NCBI GenBank assembly: GCA_025351355.1
Contig: JANXWC010000029.1
Coordinates: 1-51,389 of the forward strand
Direction: 5' to 3'
Source of the DNA: Hyphomicrobiaceae bacterium
GTDB taxonomy: Bacteria > Pseudomonadota > Alphaproteobacteria > Rhizobiales > Hyphomicrobiaceae
DNA length: 51,389 nt
Numbering within the stretch: position 1 is the first letter of the stretch; each line of letters opens with the position of its first letter. Below the pieces are notes generated by a model. The model had not been told where the DNA came from, ran no database searches, and saw only the letters and a list, made by a program, of their open reading frames with translations. Positions 18,709-26,612 of the stretch are shown piece after piece. Made by a program: the position numbers and the translations under genes.

Positions 18709-19836
18709 ATGATCTTAAATATCAAGCCGTTGTTTGAGCCTTATCGCGTTGGGCACCTCACATTGCGCAATCGTATCGTGATGGCACCAATGACGCGATC
18801 TTTCTCACCGGGCGGGGTGCCGGGGGCTGATGTGGCCAAATATTACCGACAGCGAGCTGAAAACAATGTTGGCTTGATTATTTCCGAAGGGACACTGATC
18901 GGCCATCCGGCTGCTGGTAACGATCCCAAGGTGCCGTTATTTTATGGCTCGGAGGCGCTGTCCGGCTGGGAGCGGGTGGTTAGGGAAGTGCATGCTGGCG
19001 GCGGGCGCATCATGCCGCAGCTGTGGCACGTCGGCAGTATGCGTCGGCCAGGAGATTTGCCAAATCCTGAGGCGCCCTCTGTATCGCCGTCGGGATTGAC
19101 CAAGCCGGGAAAGAAGGTTGCGGAGCCTATTTCCGCGCAAGTGGTCGAGGCGCTGATTGGGGCGTTTGCACGGGCTGCGGCGGATGCCCAACGGATCGGA
19201 TTCGACGGTATCGAGATTCACGGGGCGCACGGCTATCTGATCGATCAGTTTTTCTGGTCCGGGACCAATCAACGCGACGATGCGTATGGCGGCGACATTG
19301 TTGCGCGCGCGCGATTTGCAGCTGAAATCGTCAGGGCCTGCCGCGCTGCGACCACGCCGGACTTTCCGATTGTGCTGCGATTTTCGCAATGGAAACAGCA
19401 GGACTTTACGGCGCGGCTAGCGAAGACGCCGGCGGAACTGGCAGCGTTCCTGCAGCCGCTGGTAGCGGCTGGCGTGGATATGTTCCATTGTTCGACGCGG
19501 CGTTTTTGGGAACCTGAATTCGCCGAAGACGGCGACCAAAGAGAGCGCCAAATGAATTTGGCCGGATGGACCAAGAAATTGACGGGCAAGCCCGTCATTA
19601 CAGTAGGCTCGATCGGGCTTGATACTGATTTCATCGAAACATTTCGCGGCAAGGGCGCGGGCAGCGAGCCGCAACACTTGCAGAGATTGGCGGACATGAT
19701 TGCTGGTGGTGAGGTTGACCTGGCTGCAGTTGGTCGTGCGCTTATCGCGGATGCCCAATGGGCGGTAAAGTTGGAACAGGGGAAATTGAGTGAGTTCGTG
19801 CCTTACAGCCGGGAGGTGCTGGCGCAACTCACTTAA
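18709..19836 (+). CDS. NADH:flavin oxidoreductase, Old Yellow Enzyme family
   Basis: A 375-residue FMN-dependent ene-reductase with a TIM-barrel fold. The N-terminal LFEPYRVGHLTLRNRIVMAP and MTRS stretch is typical. The substrate-binding histidine pair is in IHGAHGYLIDQFFW, followed by NQRDDAYGG. The C-terminal VDLAAVGRALIADAQW contains the phosphate-binding segment of FMN. No C-terminal Fe-S/FAD extension is present, so this is the short NemA/OYE type and not the 2,4-dienoyl-CoA reductase type. It likely reduces alpha,beta-unsaturated carbonyls or nitro compounds with NAD(P)H. It is divergent from the LysR gene, which is its likely regulator, and convergent with the ribonucleotide reductase gene. 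Confidence 0.93.
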   Translation: MILNIKPLFEPYRVGHLTLRNRIVMAPMTRSFSPGGVPGADVAKYYRQRAENNVGLIISEGTLIGHPAAGNDPKVPLFYGSEALSGWERVVREVHAGGGRIMPQLWHVGSMRRPGDLPNPEAPSVSPSGLTKPGKKVAEPISAQVVEALIGAFARAAADAQRIGFDGIEIHGAHGYLIDQFFWSGTNQRDDAYGGDIVARARFAAEIVRACRAATTPDFPIVLRFSQWKQQDFTARLAKTPAELAAFLQPLVAAGVDMFHCSTRRFWEPEFAEDGDQRERQMNLAGWTKKLTGKPVITVGSIGLDTDFIETFRGKGAGSEPQHLQRLADMIAGGEVDLAAVGRALIADAQWAVKLEQGKLSEFVPYSREVLAQLT

Positions 19837-19902
19837 TTTCTGTGGGATGATTAGCTCTCGACGCGCTGGCGGCTTTTCCAGCACGAAACGGCGAGCGAGA
19901 TT

Positions 19903-21789
19903 TCACTCGCACTGAGAATGACCGCAGCTTCGGCAGGCCCCACAGCCGCCATGACCGACATAGGCGACTTGGGAGCAGTTGGGGCATTCCGTCGGCAATT
20001 CGTCTGCGTGCAACGAGGTGGGTAGGCCGAGTGGCAAAGGCGGCTGTTCGGCGACCTTGCTCATTGTTTCTGACACCAGAATAGAACCGGTCGTGGCATT
20101 GGGACGATAGGTCGTGCAGCCCTTCAGGCCGAGGCGATGAGCCTCAAGGTAGATTTGCTCGAAGTCGGAAAAAGCAATGCCGACCGGGCAATTGATCGTT
20201 TTCGAAATTGCACTATCGACATGTGGCTGCGCGGCAGCCTGCATGGCAAGATGATCGGATGGCGCCAATTCCGCCGCTGTAACGAAGGCCTCGGGCACCG
20301 GTTTTTGCTTGCCGAATTTTTCTTGAAAGTGCCGATAGGCAAAATCCTGCACAGGTTCGTCGCGCCGGACGCCGTTCGCCGCTGTGATCTTCCGGGTGTA
20401 AGAAAAATCAAAAACGGGTTCGATACCGCTCGAAACGTTGCCTGCCAGCAATGATGTTGTTCCTGTCGGCGCGATCGTGGTCAACAGTCCATTGCGGAGA
20501 CCGAATATCTTGATGCGACGACGCAATTCGGACGGCAGCGACTGCAGATTGGGCCGGCCGAGCAGAACTGCGGGGTTGGCGAGCGCAAATGCGCCTTTCG
20601 TCTCGGCTAACGCCGCACTCGTGTCGTAGGCTGCGACCTTGATAAGTTGGAGCCAACGGGCAATCAACTCACACGCTAGTGGTGATCCGTAACGCACGCC
20701 GAGCATGATCAGTGCATCGGCGAGGCCGGTAACACCGAGGCCAATTCTGCGCTTCGCCACTGCTTCCCGGCGCTGGGCGGGCAGTGGGTAATTGGAAATG
20801 TCGATTACATCGTCGAGGAAGCGGGTGGCAACCCGACTGAGTGCGTCCAATCTTGCTTCGTCCAAACGCGCATCGGCGGTAAACGGATTGCGCACCAAAC
20901 TTGCAAGATTAAGGGCGCCGAGCAAACAAGCGCCATAGGCTGGTAAAGGTTGCTCGCCGCACGGATTAGTTGCCGTGATCGTCTCACAATAGCTGAGATT
21001 GTTATCCGCATTGATCCGGTCAATGAAAATCACCCCGGGCTCGGCGACGTCGTATGTCGCCCGCATCAACCGCGCCCAAAGGTCTTTGGCTTGCACGGTC
21101 CGATAGACTTTGCCACCAAACGAAAGTTCCCACGGCGCGTCGGCACGGACGGCCGCGACAAATGCATCGGTTACAAGAACAGACAGATTGAAATTGCGGA
21201 GACGATGCGGATCGCGTTTTGCGTCGATAAAGGTCTCGATATCCGGGTGATCACAACGCAGCGTTGCCATCATGGCGCCACGACGCGCACCGGCAGACAT
21301 GACGCTGCGGCACATCGCGTCCCAAACATCCATGAACGCAACTGGCCCTGACGCATCAGAACCGATGCTGTGGACCAACGCGCCCTGGGGCCGCAATGTC
21401 GAAAAATCATGCCCGATGCCACCGCCAGCCTGCATCGTGAGGGCAGCTTCCTTGACGGCATCAAAAATGGCGCTCAGATCATCCTCGATCCGTCCCATCA
21501 CAAAGCAGTTGAAAAGGGTTACGCGGCGCTCCGCGCCCGCACCGGCAAGAATACGCCCACCCGGGATAAATTCCCGCTCGGCTATCGCGTCAAAAAATTT
21601 ATCTGCCCAGAAACGACGATCACGCGGCGCTTCCGCCAGAGCGACGGCCTGAGCGATCCGCGACGCCGTGTCGGCAAAGGTTTGGTCTATGGGCGCGCCA
21701 GAAATGTCCTTAAGTCGATATTTCATATCCCAGATCTCCCGCGAAATGGCGGGCCAATCTGACGTGACAATGGACGGATGGATGGTCAT
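19903..21789 (-). CDS. nrdJ: Adenosylcobalamin-dependent (class II) ribonucleotide reductase
   Basis: 628 residues. It reduces ribonucleotides using a B12-derived radical, independent of oxygen. The family motif NPCGEQ is at 275-280, with the radical-bearing C277 and catalytic E279. FNCFV supplies C95 of the active-site disulfide pair. LTTIAPTGTTSLLAG is the phosphate-binding loop. The C-terminus (about 602-628) is a Cys-rich zinc-ribbon-like tail (CPNC ... CGACRSC) typical of class II enzymes and likely passes electrons from thioredoxin. No N-terminal ATP-cone is visible, and the protein is about half the length of the 1200-residue NrdJ common in Rhizobiales. A promoter-like sequence and tandem 11-bp repeats lie upstream. 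Confidence 0.95.
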   Translation of the reverse strand: MTIHPSIVTSDWPAISREIWDMKYRLKDISGAPIDQTFADTASRIAQAVALAEAPRDRRFWADKFFDAIAEREFIPGGRILAGAGAERRVTLFNCFVMGRIEDDLSAIFDAVKEAALTMQAGGGIGHDFSTLRPQGALVHSIGSDASGPVAFMDVWDAMCRSVMSAGARRGAMMATLRCDHPDIETFIDAKRDPHRLRNFNLSVLVTDAFVAAVRADAPWELSFGGKVYRTVQAKDLWARLMRATYDVAEPGVIFIDRINADNNLSYCETITATNPCGEQPLPAYGACLLGALNLASLVRNPFTADARLDEARLDALSRVATRFLDDVIDISNYPLPAQRREAVAKRRIGLGVTGLADALIMLGVRYGSPLACELIARWLQLIKVAAYDTSAALAETKGAFALANPAVLLGRPNLQSLPSELRRRIKIFGLRNGLLTTIAPTGTTSLLAGNVSSGIEPVFDFSYTRKITAANGVRRDEPVQDFAYRHFQEKFGKQKPVPEAFVTAAELAPSDHLAMQAAAQPHVDSAISKTINCPVGIAFSDFEQIYLEAHRLGLKGCTTYRPNATTGSILVSETMSKVAEQPPLPLGLPTSLHADELPTECPNCSQVAYVGHGGCGACRSCGHSQCE

Positions 21790-21822
21790 TTACTCACGCA
21801 AACCAATTTCGAACCGGTAGCA

Positions 21823-21851
21823 AAGGTAAGGATGCTAGCTGCAAATGTCAA
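21823..21851 (-). promoter_or_regulatory. Sigma70-type promoter of nrdJ
   Basis: Read on the minus strand, TTGACA (21846-21851) is followed after exactly 17 nt by TACCTT (21823-21828). This puts the transcription start roughly 25 nt before the ATG at 21789. The -35 hexamer is consensus; the -10 is weak. Confidence 0.6.
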
Positions 21852-21854
21852 TAA

Positions 21855-21876
21855 AAGTTCTTGTTAAGTTCTTGTT
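21855..21876. repeat. Two tandem 11-bp direct repeats upstream of the nrdJ -35 box
   Basis: AAGTTCTTGTT occurs twice without a gap (21855-21865 and 21866-21876). The repeat period equals about one helical turn and abuts the -35 box, which suits a regulator binding site. It does not match the palindromic NrdR box. Confidence 0.5.
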
Positions 21877-21880
21877 TTGA

Positions 21881-22678
21881 TCACTTTTGTGCTTCTGCTG
21901 GGTTGTCCGCCGGCGGAGGCGGCGGCGTATCGCTGGAAAGCGCTTCGTTCAACAAACGCGAGCAAGCTGCTTCGATACGGCTTTCAACCGCTCGACGGAA
22001 CTCAGCTCGCTTGATGCCTGGCTGTAGCGGTTCGAGAAATTCGACGACAATCGTACCGGGGTAGCGCATCAGTTGGCGGCGCGGCCAGAACAGCCCCGAA
22101 TTCAATGCCACTGGAACGCACGGCAGGTTCAGGCCTTCGTAAAGTGCGAGGTAGCCGGGCTTATAGTCGGGTGCTGCGCCAGGCGCGCGTCGCGTGCCTT
22201 CGGGGAAGATCAATATCTGACGCCCTGCTGCGGCTCGAAGTCGAGCGTCGGCCACCATTTTTTTTAGTGAAAGTGCGGCGCGGGCGCGCTCGACCAGGAT
22301 GTGCTCGAACTTCTGACAAAACCAACCATAGAGCGGGATCCACTTCAGCTCCGCCTTAAGCACAACGGCTGGATCGTCGAACAACGGAATGAGCGCGAAG
22401 GTATCCCACGTCGATTGATGCTTGGAAACGGCCAAAAATGCGCCTTTGGGGAGATGATGCCGCCCTCGCACCTCGAGGCGAGTGCCACAGATGACCTTAA
22501 GCAACCAGGTGCAGATTTGCCCGTGGATGCGGAGCCCGGCCATTGCCCAGCGACGCGGCGCCACCAGCAGCCAGCTGCAGGTGATCATCATGACGAGAGT
22601 AACTAAATAAAAGGCTGCGGCGTAGAACAGTGATCTGAACATGATGATCCGACGGCTGGCTGCGCCGTGTCGGCTCAT
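21881..22678 (-). CDS. plsC: 1-acyl-sn-glycerol-3-phosphate acyltransferase (PlsC)
   Basis: A 265-residue membrane acyltransferase that makes phosphatidic acid from lysophosphatidic acid. It has N-terminal hydrophobic helices (about 15-40), the catalytic H87-x4-D92 motif in KHQSTWDT, and the glycerophosphate-binding FPEGTRR at 158-164. The Pro-rich C-terminus (SDTPPPPPADNP) is unremarkable disorder. ATG 22678 overlaps the ydcF stop as ATGA, indicating translational coupling; MFRSL at 22642 is an alternative start. A ydcF-plsC pair is common in Alphaproteobacteria, often after ftsEX, which is not seen here. Confidence 0.93.
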   Translation of the reverse strand: MSRHGAASRRIIMFRSLFYAAAFYLVTLVMMITCSWLLVAPRRWAMAGLRIHGQICTWLLKVICGTRLEVRGRHHLPKGAFLAVSKHQSTWDTFALIPLFDDPAVVLKAELKWIPLYGWFCQKFEHILVERARAALSLKKMVADARLRAAAGRQILIFPEGTRRAPGAAPDYKPGYLALYEGLNLPCVPVALNSGLFWPRRQLMRYPGTIVVEFLEPLQPGIKRAEFRRAVESRIEAACSRLLNEALSSDTPPPPPADNPAEAQK

Positions 22679-23430
22679 AAACCGGTGACGCGAGGGAGCC
22701 CTGAAGATACCTCAGGCCCAGGCGCATGCGGAAGAGAGGTCGGCGAGGAATGTTGGTTCGGGTGGCGCACGTTGCCGACAAACCAACGTGCTGCCGCCGG
22801 CCAGAACTTCACGTATTCGATCAATATCAGTTTGACGGCGCTCGGATGCCGCCACCACTCGCCGGCTTGATAATTGCGCGAAACAACGGCGTGCGGGACC
22901 AGTTCCACGTCTGGCAGTGCGCGCGCGAGTTCCATCATGCTGCGCGGCATGTGGTAATTCGACGTGACGACAACAAGCCGGCGAAAGCCCCACGTTTTCA
23001 GCCACGCGCGTGTCTCAGCGGCATTGCCGATCGTATCTTGAGCCGCATAATCGATGTCGACACAGCAATCGAATAGTACAGGCGTGACGCCGGACAGCCG
23101 CTGTAGATCGAGCTTGCTCGTTGCGCGGTTGACGCCGGAGATCAGGATTCGACGACCAGCGCCGCCTGTGAAAAGGCGAAAACCTTCTCGCACTCGCAAT
23201 TCGCCGCCGGTCAAGACGACAACGGCGTCTCCAGTTGCGACGGACTTTGGGTCATAGCGCGAGATCGAAACGGCAAAAAATGCGAAGCCGATCACGAAGG
23301 CACCGACCAGGGCCTTCAGCGAATTCAGCGATAGTGTTCGCGCTTTACGCAGCCGCTGCCCCCTGGTTTGGGTTGCTATCGGACAATCTCTTTGCACGCG
23401 CGGTTGCCCGCTGTGATTGGCGCATTCCAA
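22675..23430 (-). CDS. ydcF: YdcF family protein (DUF218), envelope-associated
   Basis: Up to 251 residues. One N-terminal membrane helix (about 38-56) precedes a DUF218 domain: AVVVLTGGELRVREGFRLFTGG near residue 70, the conserved acidic and Asn positions around DTIGNAAETRAWLK, and VVTSNYHMPRSMMELAR near residue 155. Relatives (SanA, ElyC, YdcF) affect envelope integrity, and some are thought to act on nucleotide or polyprenyl substrates; the activity here is unknown. The listed start is a TTG without a strong ribosome site, so the true N-terminus may lie 30 or so residues further in. Overlaps plsC by 4 bp. Confidence 0.85.
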   Translation of the reverse strand: MECANHSGQPRVQRDCPIATQTRGQRLRKARTLSLNSLKALVGAFVIGFAFFAVSISRYDPKSVATGDAVVVLTGGELRVREGFRLFTGGAGRRILISGVNRATSKLDLQRLSGVTPVLFDCCVDIDYAAQDTIGNAAETRAWLKTWGFRRLVVVTSNYHMPRSMMELARALPDVELVPHAVVSRNYQAGEWWRHPSAVKLILIEYVKFWPAAARWFVGNVRHPNQHSSPTSLPHAPGPEVSSGLPRVTGL

Positions 23431-23577
23431 GCCTCGAGCATGATTGAGTTTGCAATCACAGTCGATGGATTTGGAGTATACGGCTCACGATTTCGGTTAA
23501 TTTTGGGTTAAAAAGGCGAGTGTTCCGATTAAAATCCGCAACCCCGGCCGATTTTAAGCGGATTGAACTGTGGCGGC

Positions 23578-24087
23578 TCAGTTCAGGCGACCTTTGAGAT
23601 CGCGTATGCTTTTATCGATCAACTCAGTCTGTGATGAACCAACCTTGGCTGTAATCAAGTGTTCAGCTGCGGCCATCGCCAAGTCAACGGATGCGGATCG
23701 CACTTCAGCCACGGCCTGAGCCTCGGCACGGGCAATTTTCTCTTCGGCCAATTTTGTCCGCCGCTCGACGCTATCCTTGAGATTACGACGTGTTTCTGCG
23801 GCGAGAGCTTCCGCCTCTTGGCGGGCGCTCGCGATTATAGCGGCGGCCTCCTGTTCGGCGGCGGCATGCTTGAGCTTGCTATCTTCGAGTAAGGCGTGCG
23901 CCTCTTCGCGCAGCCGGAGCGCTTCATCGATCTCACGCTTGATTTCTGCACTCCGATCATCGAGTGCCTTGGCGATTGCGGTGCCCGCTCCCTGCCACAA
24001 CGCGAACCCTATCAAAATGGCAAAAGATACACCGACCCAAAAAACGGGATTGTCGTAAAACGGCTCGGTTCCGGCCAAGAGTATCAT
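23578..24087 (-). CDS. atpF: ATP synthase F0 subunit b
   Basis: A 169-residue peripheral-stalk subunit. A single N-terminal membrane helix (about 12-33, FWVGVSFAILIGFALWQG) is followed by a long Ala/Glu/Lys-rich coiled coil to about residue 140, as usual for b subunits. It is the last gene of the F0 operon, 9 bp after the b' gene. Alphaproteobacteria often encode both b and b', which form a heterodimer holding F1 to the a subunit. The partner F1 genes are not in the window, as expected where F0 and F1 operons are separate. Confidence 0.95.
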   Translation of the reverse strand: MILLAGTEPFYDNPVFWVGVSFAILIGFALWQGAGTAIAKALDDRSAEIKREIDEALRLREEAHALLEDSKLKHAAAEQEAAAIIASARQEAEALAAETRRNLKDSVERRTKLAEEKIARAEAQAVAEVRSASVDLAMAAAEHLITAKVGSSQTELIDKSIRDLKGRLN

Positions 24088-24096
24088 GACGTGATC

Positions 24097-24678
24097 TCAC
24101 TTCGCTGTCACGGCGGCGATCGCACTTGCGATCTCGGCACCGGAAACAGATTGCCCAGTCAATTTCGATACAATCGCGCCGACTGTCTCGCTGGCGACAC
24201 CGCTAACGGCCGTCAATGCTGTTTTTTTACTGGCGTCGATGCGCTTTTCCGCCTCCGCAACTTTAGCAGCCATCTGTGCATCGACCGCCGCACGTTCGCG
24301 ATCGGTCTCCGAAGTCAGCGTGTCGCGCTGCGCCTTCGCGATGCCGGCGGCATTTGTTTTAGCCAGCGTCAGCGCCTGCTCATAAGCTTTGAGCGAGGTT
24401 TCCGTTTCTGCCTTGAGATGCTCGGCCTCGGCGAGATCATTACGGATGCCGGCGGCGCGCGACTCGAGCACATTACTGACGCGGGGGAGAAGCTTGCGCG
24501 CCAGCATGAAGTAGAGAAAGCCGAACGTCAGTACGAGCCAGATAAGTTGCGGCCCGAATGTCGATTTATCGAAGGGCGGAAACGCCGAGCCGGCTCCATG
24601 GCCGTGCTCAACCGTGGCAACCGTTGCCTGGCCGCTCGGTAAGTCTGCTTTTACTGCAGCTTTTGTGGGATTAGCCAT
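24097..24678 (-). CDS. atpF': ATP synthase F0 subunit b'
   Basis: A 193-residue second b-type stalk subunit. An N-terminal extension of about 40 residues (rich in Ala, Thr and Gly) precedes the membrane helix (about 44-63, LIWLVLTFGFLYFMLARKLL) and a coiled coil through about residue 150. The extension and the position directly after atpE are characteristic of b' (sometimes annotated atpG or atpX). It lies 156 bp after atpE, a longer gap than elsewhere in the operon, and 9 bp before atpF. Confidence 0.94.
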   Translation of the reverse strand: MANPTKAAVKADLPSGQATVATVEHGHGAGSAFPPFDKSTFGPQLIWLVLTFGFLYFMLARKLLPRVSNVLESRAAGIRNDLAEAEHLKAETETSLKAYEQALTLAKTNAAGIAKAQRDTLTSETDRERAAVDAQMAAKVAEAEKRIDASKKTALTAVSGVASETVGAIVSKLTGQSVSGAEIASAIAAVTAK

Positions 24679-24834
24679 TCAGTCGCTCGCTGACGTAGTA
24701 CGAAGGAAACACAGGCTGATGCCGTGTCTCCTCCGCAGGATCGCTATTCAGTTTTTAGCGGCACAGTTCCTTAGCAGTCGATTGTTTTCCCATGGGAAAG
24801 CATGTGATCTGGAAGAAACCAAGCGTTAACGTGA

Positions 24835-25062
24835 TCAGACAGCGAACAGCAACAGGAGTGCGATCAGCAGCGAGAAGATGCCCAGGGCTTCCGTCAAGGC
24901 GAAGCCGAGCAGCAGCGTGCCGCGTTGGCCATCTGCAGCCGAAGGATTGCGCAGCGCGCCAGCGAGGAATTGGCCGAACAAATTGCCAAGGCCGATGCCG
25001 GCGCCAGCCATGCCGAGGCACGCGATACCAGCGCCGATGTATTTTGCTGCAAGCGGATCCAT
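24835..25062 (-). CDS. atpE: ATP synthase F0 subunit c
   Basis: 75 residues forming a two-helix hairpin of the rotor ring. Helix 1 is Gly-rich ([20 protein letters not shown]). The polar loop is RNPSA. Helix 2 holds the proton-binding glutamate in [19 protein letters not shown]. The carboxylate is Glu, usual for alphaproteobacteria, and no Na+-binding pattern is evident. It sits 52 bp downstream of atpB. Confidence 0.97.
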   Translation of the reverse strand: MDPLAAKYIGAGIACLGMAGAGIGLGNLFGQFLAGALRNPSAADGQRGTLLLGFALTEALGIFSLLIALLLLFAV

Positions 25063-25114
25063 TTGAAACTCCTAGGTTCGATCGAGATTTGAAGGATGGG
25101 GTGAAGGGCTAGTT

Positions 25115-25882
25115 TCAGTGCGCGCCGTGAACCGCGTCGCTGAGGTAGACGCAGGTAAGCACTGCGAAAACGTAGGCCTGCAGGAAAGCCACAAGCAATT
25201 CTAGTGCGGTCAGCGCGGTCGTCAGGGCCAGCGGCAGAGGCGACAACACTTTCCAGACGCCGGCAGCCAGCAACGTAGCGACAAAGCCGGCGAAGATCTT
25301 AAGGGCGATGTGACCGGCCAACATGTTCGCAAATAAGCGTACGGACAGGGACACGGGACGCGAGACAAAGGAGATGATCTCAATCGGCACCAGTATCGGC
25401 AGCAACCAGAGAGGAACCCCCGACGGCACGAAAAGCTTGAGAAAACTTACGCCATGCCGAGCGAACCCATAGAAAAGCACGGTGGCTATGACCAAAATCG
25501 CCAAAGCCGCAGTGATGATGATGTGGCTGGTGACGGTAAAGAAGCCTGGAATCATTCCGAGAAAATTGCAAACCAAGACGAAAGCAAAGAGTGCAAAAAC
25601 GAACGGCAGAAACTTCTTGCCCTCGGCGCCGTCGTCCAGATTGTCTCGGACGGTGCCAGCGACGAATTCGTAAACCATCTCAGCCAACGACTGCAGTCGA
25701 TTGGGTACCAGACTTGCGTTGCCCATGGCGAAATGCATGAACGTGCAAATGAGGCCAACGGTGGCCACCATGAACACAGTAGAGTTGGTGATCGACGCGT
25801 CGATGCCAAACGGCTTGAATGACGCGAAAGTCGTCAACGCGAATTGTTCGATGGGGCTATGCCCACCTGCACCGGCTGCCAC
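25115..25882 (-). CDS. atpB: ATP synthase F0 subunit a
   Basis: A 255-residue membrane stator that forms the proton half-channels. The essential arginine is in VSLSVRLFANMLAGHIALK, with further conserved polar residues in the last helices (ALELLVAFLQAYVFAVLTCVYL). The start is GTG 25882, with GGGGGAA about 8 nt upstream. A small hairpin (25898-25911) sits just upstream in the atpI-atpB spacer. Confidence 0.96.
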   Translation of the reverse strand: MAAGAGGHSPIEQFALTTFASFKPFGIDASITNSTVFMVATVGLICTFMHFAMGNASLVPNRLQSLAEMVYEFVAGTVRDNLDDGAEGKKFLPFVFALFAFVLVCNFLGMIPGFFTVTSHIIITAALAILVIATVLFYGFARHGVSFLKLFVPSGVPLWLLPILVPIEIISFVSRPVSLSVRLFANMLAGHIALKIFAGFVATLLAAGVWKVLSPLPLALTTALTALELLVAFLQAYVFAVLTCVYLSDAVHGAH

Positions 25883-25897
25883 GTCTCAATTCCCCCG

Positions 25898-25911
25898 CCC
25901 GTTGAAACGGG
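25898..25911. repeat. Short inverted repeat in the atpI-atpB spacer
   Basis: CCCGTT-GA-AACGGG, a perfect 6-bp dyad just upstream of the atpB ribosome site. It could modulate translation or mRNA processing between the regulatory AtpI and structural AtpB. No direct evidence. Confidence 0.35.
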
Positions 25912-25918
25912 AGCCCCT

Positions 25919-26302
25919 TCACTTGTCGTCGTCATCATCAATGACAGACGGGGCAGGCGGCGTGGTTTCACGCTGCGCCTGCCGCACTATATTCAGAATT
26001 CCGGCAGCGGACCCAAGCAGGAAAAAGACGATAAACAGCAAGGGAAACGTCCCTAGCCATCGGTCCAGAAGCCAACCCAATCCACCACCGACGACGACGC
26101 CGCCGATCAATTCCGCCGAAATTTTAAGACCGCGCGCCATGGCATTGCCCTGGTCTGCGGTCCCGTGTTTCGGCGAGCTACGCCGTTGTTTTGCCGCGTC
26201 GATCTCGGCCCCAATAGCTGACGCGCGCTTCGAAAGATCCGCCCGTTCAGCTGACGACAAAACGTCGGCAGACGGGTGACCATTCTTGTCGGAAGTCGAC
26301 AT
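25919..26302 (-). CDS. atpI: ATP synthase assembly/accessory protein AtpI
   Basis: 127 residues. The N-terminus is charged and hydrophilic. Two membrane helices (about 64-83 and 88-108) carry the Gly-rich pattern GGVVVGGGLGWLLDRWLG and LLFIVFFLLGSAAGILNIVR. AtpI helps assemble the c-ring in several bacteria and is commonly the first gene of the F0 operon. ATG 26302 has AAGGG about 9 nt upstream and lies 60 bp after a near-consensus promoter. Confidence 0.92.
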   Translation of the reverse strand: MSTSDKNGHPSADVLSSAERADLSKRASAIGAEIDAAKQRRSSPKHGTADQGNAMARGLKISAELIGGVVVGGGLGWLLDRWLGTFPLLFIVFFLLGSAAGILNIVRQAQRETTPPAPSVIDDDDDK

Positions 26303-26612
26303 TTAACGCGCCCTTACCAGCAGGGAAAAGGCCAAATTCGGCGTGGTTACTTGCGGCGCGGACCATAGGCACGGGTGCAGGGGGTGTCAAGAATTTGGCA
26401 AGCAGCTGGCGGGGGTATTTGGCCGGTCAAATCCGCGCAGGTGATTTGGCGACGAAGCGTAGGGCAGACGATAGAATCGCTTAGCATCAGTCTTGGGTCT
26501 CGCATTGCGGTAGATGGTGCTCCATATAGCGGTAGGCAAAGTGTCAAATTGCTGTGCGCCCGACCCGGCAGCTGTGGCATCAGCATTTAATCAACCTCTC
26601 CGGTAGCCTTTT
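26303..26612. other. Divergent promoter region between atpI and the rhomboid gene
   Basis: 310 bp without a gene. It holds the strong leftward promoter (26362-26390). A second minus-strand TTGACA-like hexamer occurs near 26540 but lacks a good -10. No clear rightward promoter was recognised. Confidence 0.6.
26362..26390 (-). promoter_or_regulatory. Sigma70-type promoter of the F0 ATP synthase operon
   Basis: On the minus strand TTGACA (26385-26390), a 17-nt spacer and TATGGT (26362-26367). The hexamers and spacing are close to consensus, and the predicted start is about 50 nt upstream of the atpI ATG. Confidence 0.65.

Noticed and set aside
21790-21880. Cobalamin riboswitch upstream of nrdJ
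   Set aside because: The untranslated leader is too short, and no B12-box-like sequence is visible.
23533-23564. Hairpin downstream of atpF as a terminator (AATCCGC / GCGGATT)
   Set aside because: The stem has an 18-nt loop and is not followed by a convincing T-run.
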